NCBI RefSeq assembly: GCF_000336615.1
Contig: NZ_AOLW01000050.1
Coordinates: forward strand, 14,030-78,029
Direction of reading: 5' to 3'
DNA length: 64,000 nucleotides
From: Haloarcula amylolytica JCM 13557
GTDB lineage: Archaea; Halobacteriota; Halobacteria; Halobacteriales; Haloarculaceae
Part shown: positions 59,299 to 64,000 of the stretch, piece after piece
Layout: every line of letters begins with the position of its first letter
Numbering within the stretch: the stretch's first letter is position 1
The notes under the pieces: generated by a model
What the model saw: only the letters and a program-made list of their open reading frames with translations
Database searches by the model: none
Told to the model about the DNA's origin: nothing
Position numbers and translations under genes: made by a program

Positions 59299-59684
59299 CG
59301 GACTGGTCGTCCTATACTCAATACTTCTGTAGCCACTGCCACGAAGAGTGCATAAATCACGCCGATAGTCTCCCAGCGCAGCGCCATCGCTGCAAGTCCT
59401 GTATTCTTCTCGAACTCGACAACGCCCCTGAAACTGGTGACAAACTCACCACCAGTGAGGGAACGGGAGAGCTGGTACGCCCGGAAGCGCAACGGAGTGA
59501 GCATCCCGGAACGGTCGGCGAGCGCCAATCGCCGTCCGCACCAGTTCGACCAACTGGAAGCGCCCCCTCGCGGGGCGACCCGGAAGCCCGAGCGTTCCCC
59601 CCGAACCCGGAGGGTGAGGGGAATCCCAACAACGACACACTGGGCAGCCGACGAACGGACGCCCGTTCTGATGGTCCCAAATGA
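59295..59684 (+). CDS. Zinc-finger-like small protein
   Basis: 129 aa, GTG start coupled to the 47-aa gene. Two Cys pairs with a spacer of about 17-20 residues (CSHCHEE and RCKSC) suggest a zinc ribbon in the first 40 residues; the rest is Pro/Gly-rich and disordered. Its stop overlaps the Rep start (ATGA). Small zinc proteins upstream of rep are common in haloarchaeal plasmids and viruses. Confidence 0.65.
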   Translation: MTDWSSYTQYFCSHCHEECINHADSLPAQRHRCKSCILLELDNAPETGDKLTTSEGTGELVRPEAQRSEHPGTVGERQSPSAPVRPTGSAPSRGDPEARAFPPNPEGEGNPNNDTLGSRRTDARSDGPK

Positions 59685-61498
59685 GCGTCGTCGAGCCGCC
59701 GGGACACCTGGGCGGTCTCGACCTCGCGGATAGATGTAACACTCCCGTCTTAGCAGACCTTCTCGAAGAGCGCGACCTTCTCGGTCACGGCCAATTGCTT
59801 GATGGAACTCTCACAGAACGCGACGAAGATCGCGTACGCGTAGCGAAGTTTATTGCGGCGCATCCGGAGGGTACACCGCTGTCACACGTTGTTTCGTACG
59901 CCGTCAAAGGTATCTCACCCGAAGCTTGCGAGCGCGTCGAAGGCTCCGACCCCGACTACCAGTTTGCATACCGCTTCATAGACGACCTTGTAGCCCCTGA
60001 AACCCCCTACGTACGGAAATCCGAGTCTTCAGGGGTCCTGATGGTGACCCCGACCCTCCGCCTTCTTGACTTGATTACAGAAGGCATTACTCAAACAGCC
60101 AACGAAGAGGGGATCAAGTACGACAGAGAGTTTCTGCGGAACTACCTCGCTAAGGTCGATTCTGTCGACGATGACCTCCGGGAGCTACTGAAGGACGGTT
60201 TTACATCCTACCTCAATCGTATCAAAGACTACAAACTCCTGTTCGATGTCCACTTCGTCGACCGGCGTGGCGGTGAGTCAACCAAGCGGATGACGAAGGA
60301 CTACAAGACCCGCTTCAACGACCAGGGCCGTGTTTCCAAACAGTTCGCACGGTTCAACGATGCACTCGAATACGGGTACGAGAACGCTGAAAACGCTGTT
60401 TTGGTGACACTGACGACCGACCCGAAGCGCCAAGACTCGCTACTCGACGGAATCGACTCTATCAACGAGAATTTCAATCGGCTCCTGTCCTACTTCGATT
60501 CCGACCCATCGACGAAAGACAATACCCGACGTTCGGCCATCCCAGGCTGGCGGCATGATCTCGATAGCGAAGTGACCGGGCGACCGCGTGACCGACCGGA
60601 CTACATCAAGGCCCTGGAGTTTACGGAGAAAGGCTATCCGCACCTGCACGTCCTGTTCTTCGACGTACCAACCCGTGACGAGGACGGTATGCCGTGGCTC
60701 TGCGACAAACCAGAAGTAGCTGCGAAGTGGGCCGACTACGACCAGGGCGAGATTGTCGACGTGTATCCGCTGACCTACCGTGACGACCTCGACGACCTGG
60801 AGCCGGAGTTCCAGAGCGACGAAGGCTTCGTCGACTGGTATCGCTTCGGCGACCACGATCACGGCGAAGACTGGGTACGCGAGCGTACCCGGTCGCACGA
60901 GCTGATAGAATTCGGCGACGACGGCCACGAGAAAGAATCAACTGCTGGCGCGTATCTTGGCAAGTACCTGAGCGCGACGTTCGGCTCGTTGCTTGACGCC
61001 ACAGAATCTTTCGAGCAGGCCGACGATGACCGAGAGACGTACTCTGATAAGGCGGCTACTTGGAAGCTTGCACTGTACTGGGCGACAAACCGGCGCTTCT
61101 GGTCTTGCTCAAAACCGATTACGGAGGGTATTGACCCAAATGACCACCTGCAAGATCCCAACGTTCGTGAGTCAGTTCGGTGGTGTTCGGTCGACTCAGT
61201 CCAAGCCGCGAGCGAGAGCGAGATACGTGACAGTCTCGCGCGTCGGCATTGGGACGACATTGACGATCTCGACGCTGCCATAGAGCGGGCGATTTCCGAT
61301 GTGGAACAACCGCAGGTTTGTTCAACACTGCCCTCTGATAATTCTTTCCGATGTATTGTTGACTACATTGGTGCTTATTCTTACTGGGATCTTCCGACTA
61401 ATGTGTTGGAGTCTGGGTTTGGTAGCCTCGGAGAAATTGAGGATTCAGTGAAGGAACCAGAAGGCTCCGAACATCCACGTAATAATGACGAATTCTAG
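59681..61498 (+). CDS. HUH-family rolling-circle replication initiator (Rep)
   Basis: 605 aa. HUH motif PHLHVLFFD near residue 321 (metal-binding His-x-His) and the catalytic-Tyr region AGAYLGKYLSATF near 425 (Y-x-x-K-Y) mark a rolling-circle Rep. The N-terminal ~180 residues are helical and probably regulatory or DNA-binding. Relatives occur in haloarchaeal plasmids and pleolipovirus-like proviruses. It nicks the origin, which should lie nearby but is not identifiable by eye. Its 3' end overlaps the next gene on the other strand by 54 bases. Confidence 0.87.
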   Translation: MSVVEPPGHLGGLDLADRCNTPVLADLLEERDLLGHGQLLDGTLTERDEDRVRVAKFIAAHPEGTPLSHVVSYAVKGISPEACERVEGSDPDYQFAYRFIDDLVAPETPYVRKSESSGVLMVTPTLRLLDLITEGITQTANEEGIKYDREFLRNYLAKVDSVDDDLRELLKDGFTSYLNRIKDYKLLFDVHFVDRRGGESTKRMTKDYKTRFNDQGRVSKQFARFNDALEYGYENAENAVLVTLTTDPKRQDSLLDGIDSINENFNRLLSYFDSDPSTKDNTRRSAIPGWRHDLDSEVTGRPRDRPDYIKALEFTEKGYPHLHVLFFDVPTRDEDGMPWLCDKPEVAAKWADYDQGEIVDVYPLTYRDDLDDLEPEFQSDEGFVDWYRFGDHDHGEDWVRERTRSHELIEFGDDGHEKESTAGAYLGKYLSATFGSLLDATESFEQADDDRETYSDKAATWKLALYWATNRRFWSCSKPITEGIDPNDHLQDPNVRESVRWCSVDSVQAASESEIRDSLARRHWDDIDDLDAAIERAISDVEQPQVCSTLPSDNSFRCIVDYIGAYSYWDLPTNVLESGFGSLGEIEDSVKEPEGSEHPRNNDEF

Positions 61499-62224
61499 CA
61501 ATCCAACATAAGGCATCCATCTAAATAAGATTCTGTCCTGTTTGATTGCGTTCGGATTTTGATCCTCGATCTTACGATAATTGAAAAATAAGTACGTGAG
61601 GTTCCAGAATCCGACAACAATCGGTGCCACAGATATAGAGATCATTACATAGCCAAGAGTATGTGGACTAGCGATGAAATCACCAAGAATAACGAGATCA
61701 TTTATGATAGGCATCTCAGAAATAGCCCTTGGAACCGTCACATTTGGTGCTGACCTTCCAAGTGGCCCTGTCAGGATCATCCCCTGTCTATATGGAACAA
61801 ACCCGATGATCTGGAGAAGGAATGCTAAATATGCACCAATAGAAAGTCCAGCAATACTTATTATTTTAGCTTTTTCAACAATAGAAGGGCTTATTTTTGA
61901 TGTTGATTTGTCCGCTGATGTAGAAAATGGCGGAGTACTCATGTTCCACAAGATTCTCACAGACTTACGAATGACTGATAAAGATCGCAATAATACTACA
62001 CCTCCGAAACCAAGAATGAAAAAGAGCGAAATAGTGTGCAGCCACAGGTAGACGATCCCGTCAATCTCATTTGGTGACACATATGGATGGAAATATTCAA
62101 AAAGTTGTTCAGCAGAAAACACAAGCAAAACGATAGTAATTGGTCCAAATACTGCTGCAAAGCCATCCCTCAACAGATTAACTTGGAAATAGTCTTTCAA
62201 TTTACCAATTGTTAATTCACCCAT
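61445..62224 (-). CDS. Five-helix membrane protein of the integrated element
   Basis: 259 aa. Hydrophobic segments at about residues 20-38, 62-80, 118-138, 190-215 and 238-255. AT-rich and with codon use unlike the GC-rich core genes, so acquired. No family recognised. The overlap with rep is 54 bases tail to tail. Confidence 0.65.
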   Translation of the reverse strand: MGELTIGKLKDYFQVNLLRDGFAAVFGPITIVLLVFSAEQLFEYFHPYVSPNEIDGIVYLWLHTISLFFILGFGGVVLLRSLSVIRKSVRILWNMSTPPFSTSADKSTSKISPSIVEKAKIISIAGLSIGAYLAFLLQIIGFVPYRQGMILTGPLGRSAPNVTVPRAISEMPIINDLVILGDFIASPHTLGYVMISISVAPIVVGFWNLTYLFFNYRKIEDQNPNAIKQDRILFRWMPYVGLLEFVIITWMFGAFWFLH

Positions 62225-62440
62225 TTGTTTAGATAATGAAATCGTATCTTATATTCATATCGGCCGGTTGAATGATTACAATAAAAATGAGATGTAGTGT
62301 GAATACAATCCAGCAAGCTGTTTGCTTATACTAATTCTTGGATACAATCGCGCATACAGAGTCACAGTAAGATAGGTGTTACCATATCTTATTTATCTGG
62401 TATTTTCGTCAGTACGATTCTCTCAATAACTGATACCCTA

Positions 62441-62450
62441 AGTATAATAT
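62441..62450 (+). promoter_or_regulatory. TATA box for the following membrane-protein gene
   Basis: AGTATAATAT about 25-30 bases upstream of the ATG at 62475, which supports that leaderless start over the GTG at 62457. Confidence 0.5.
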
Positions 62451-62474
62451 CCCACAGTGAGTTTCTGTATCAAA

Positions 62475-63296
62475 ATGGAATCCCCACAGGGTGAATCCTT
62501 CTTTTTCGGATTATTCACTCTCTTTTTTGTAGCACCTGTTATCTCATCCACTCTCCCATTCAATGAGGGCGTAGCTGTCTCTGCTCTCCTTTCAGGTTTT
62601 ATTGGGATTTTACTAATTTTCTTCTCTCTTTCTTTTGGAAACGACTCTGACCTATCGCAAGAACTAGCGAGTATTCGATATGATCCGACAGGGGAGTCTG
62701 CTCTTCAGACAGGCATTAGTGAAGCAAGAGAGACCATTGATGCGCAGATAGAGACGCTGAATGATATAGACACTAAAGCAATCCGTGTTTTGAGAGTGAA
62801 TGTTTTACTGGTCGGACTCTTCATATCTGCGTTAACATTTTCAACGAGAACTAATTCTCTTAATTTAGATGCTTTTATAAATATTTATTTAGGAAATGGT
62901 ATACTCCTACTGATACTATCAACGGTCTCTGCAGGACTCACATACACCGCATCTAATTTTAAACCAGGAATCGGGAAGCAGAATATAATAACTACACTTG
63001 AGGAAGATCTGAATAAGGAAGAACTTGACAGAGTACTGATTAAAAGTTATGCCAAGTGGATAAACGATAATAATTCAACTCAAACTTTGAATGCATTCTA
63101 TTCGACATCAATGTTGCTCTTTTTAATATATGCATTAACTTATCTTGCTCTCGGAACATACTCTGCTCTTATAGACGATGTCCCACTCTTTCTGAATATA
63201 ATAGCCATGCTTGCTTTGTTCGCAATTACACTGGCCTCTGGATATTTATCCCAGATCAAGGAAGTGGGTAGACAGCTGGAGCGTGATATCGGCTAA
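62475..63296 (+). CDS. Membrane protein with coiled-coil segment, low-GC
   Basis: 273 aa from ATG at 62475. Hydrophobic segments near residues 8-30, 38-55, 115-135, 145-170, 215-240 and 245-262. A helical stretch EARETIDAQIETLNDIDTKA follows the second helix. Strongly AT-rich compared with the rest of the window, indicating transfer. It is divergent from the other membrane protein. Unknown function. Confidence 0.65.
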   Translation: MESPQGESFFFGLFTLFFVAPVISSTLPFNEGVAVSALLSGFIGILLIFFSLSFGNDSDLSQELASIRYDPTGESALQTGISEARETIDAQIETLNDIDTKAIRVLRVNVLLVGLFISALTFSTRTNSLNLDAFINIYLGNGILLLILSTVSAGLTYTASNFKPGIGKQNIITTLEEDLNKEELDRVLIKSYAKWINDNNSTQTLNAFYSTSMLLFLIYALTYLALGTYSALIDDVPLFLNIIAMLALFAITLASGYLSQIKEVGRQLERDIG

Positions 63297-63344
63297 TTTC
63301 TTACCCAACCTATTTACCCTACCAGCCGCAAACATGTAGTAAGT

Positions 63345-63437
63345 ATGCCCCCACAACAAAACGAAGATGATGAAGAACGACGTGAGCGGGTTTCACGAAT
63401 CATCTTCGATGGTCAAAAAGTCTCGAAGGGCAGTTAA
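63345..63437 (+). CDS. 30-aa possible small protein
   Basis: ATG at 63345, TAA at 63435-63437. MPPQQNEDDEERRERVSRII is charged and helical. It lies 48 bases past the membrane-protein stop. Weak support because of length. Confidence 0.3.
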   Translation: MPPQQNEDDEERRERVSRIIFDGQKVSKGS

Positions 63438-63773
63438 CCGCCTGATCCATAGGTACTCAGCTTTTCTATTCTGAGTTAGACGATTCTGTTCAAATACTAT
63501 AACTCAGATATTTGGATAGATCGATTACCTATCAGCTAGTTTCTCTCTTCAGACTTCTCAACTAACTGTTGGCTGAATTGTTTCTCACCCTTGCCATGAC
63601 AGAATTGATGATCTAATCTAATACAGTCGGCTCCAAATTTTGAACAAGATGAGAGGAATCTGAGTTGGTGCTATCGTACTTATAGTATTTTATCGATGCC
63701 TCAAACCCTTCTCTTCACTTTCACCGAGCCTCCGACCCCTAGTTAAGTCCATATCCTCCGAATCGTTCTGTGT
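63438..63773. other. Intergenic region in the integrated element, nothing recognised
   Basis: 336 AT-rich bases with scattered short repeats and stop codons in all frames. It may hold a promoter for the next gene (an AT-rich element AGTTAAGTCCATATCC near 63741). No RNA gene seen. Confidence 0.4.
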
Positions 63774-64000
63774 ATGGCAACTCAGGAAACGCCATCCTTC
63801 GACGATCTCGAACCGGTCGACAACAGCACTTCTGACGACTACGATTCGGAGTGGATTGACCTCGAACCCGGCGAATCGGTCGTCGGTGAAATTCGGGAAC
63901 TCACTCCCAACTGCGGCAAGTACGACACGACCGTCATCGAGCTGGCCCGTGGCATCGGCGACGTGGTCGCTATGTGGTCGAACAGCCAGATCGACAACGC
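63774..64000 (+). CDS. Hypothetical protein of the integrated element, partial
   Basis: Frame open from ATG at 63774 to the window end (75 codons). The first 30 residues are acidic and disordered; then WIDLEPGESVVGEIRELTPN and KYDTTVIELARGIGDVVAMW suggest a beta-rich fold such as an OB-like domain. GC-rich again. Could be a nucleic-acid-binding protein; too short to say. Confidence 0.7.
   Translation, partial: MATQETPSFDDLEPVDNSTSDDYDSEWIDLEPGESVVGEIRELTPNCGKYDTTVIELARGIGDVVAMWSNSQIDN

Overview
The window looks like a haloarchaeal chromosome, probably Haloarcula-like. It is GC-rich, its proteins are strongly acidic, promoters are TATA-type with many leaderless or short-leader starts, and it carries archaeal markers: a fused NuoCD, ribosomal proteins S1e/S15, KEOPS Pcc1, a JAMM desampylase-like protease, RibL-type FAD synthase and Agl23. 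The genus is an inference from gene content; no rRNA gene is present.

Layout. (1) 1-5330 is a patchwork of mobile and broken pieces: the start of an ISH3-type transposase, two gene remnants, a zinc-ribbon/vWA protein, an AAA ATPase and a serine recombinase stub. (2) 5534-6909 is a two-gene unit, an HTH regulator and a HExxH metallopeptidase, resembling repressor/anti-repressor-protease pairs of mobile elements. (3) 7078-13289 is the remarkable part. A minus-strand cluster holds 24 tRNA or tRNA-like genes covering 18 amino acids (no Phe or Thr found), an RlaP-type nucleotidyltransferase gene, four tandem RNAs that I read as Y RNAs (three of them with tRNA-like parts), and a TROVE/vWA Ro60 gene. 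A further tRNA-Gly lies after Ro60, followed by a 94-aa protein. A 57-aa ORF with TATA box and Shine-Dalgarno stands upstream. Nearly all spacers are a few to tens of bases, which suggests one or a few long transcripts. I read this as an RNA-repair or tRNA-replacement island.

(4) 13656-15144 returns to ordinary chromosome: tRNA-Val, a small helical protein and an MBL-fold hydrolase. (5) 15186-33310 is the Nuo (complex I) operon on the minus strand, ABCD then HIJJKLMN. It is split between nuoCD and nuoH by about 7.3 kb holding a P450, methyltransferase, UbiA-type prenyltransferase, amidohydrolase, MTH865-like protein, DUF1464-like ATPase-fold protein and a deoxyribosyltransferase-like protein. 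(6) 33468-51400 is housekeeping: purE, nucleobase permease, HEAT protein, PLD-fold exoprotein, RecJ-like proteins, JAMM protease, ribL, aminotransferase, ribH, Agl23, purK, halocyanin, rps1e-pcc1-recJ-like-rps15.

(7) 51688-58678 holds two tandem paralogous surface proteins facing a five-gene set of pilin-like single-span proteins. (8) 58889-64000 begins with tRNA-Ala(GGC), followed by a small-protein/zinc-finger/HUH Rep operon and AT-rich membrane protein genes, the left part of an integrated virus or plasmid that continues past the window.
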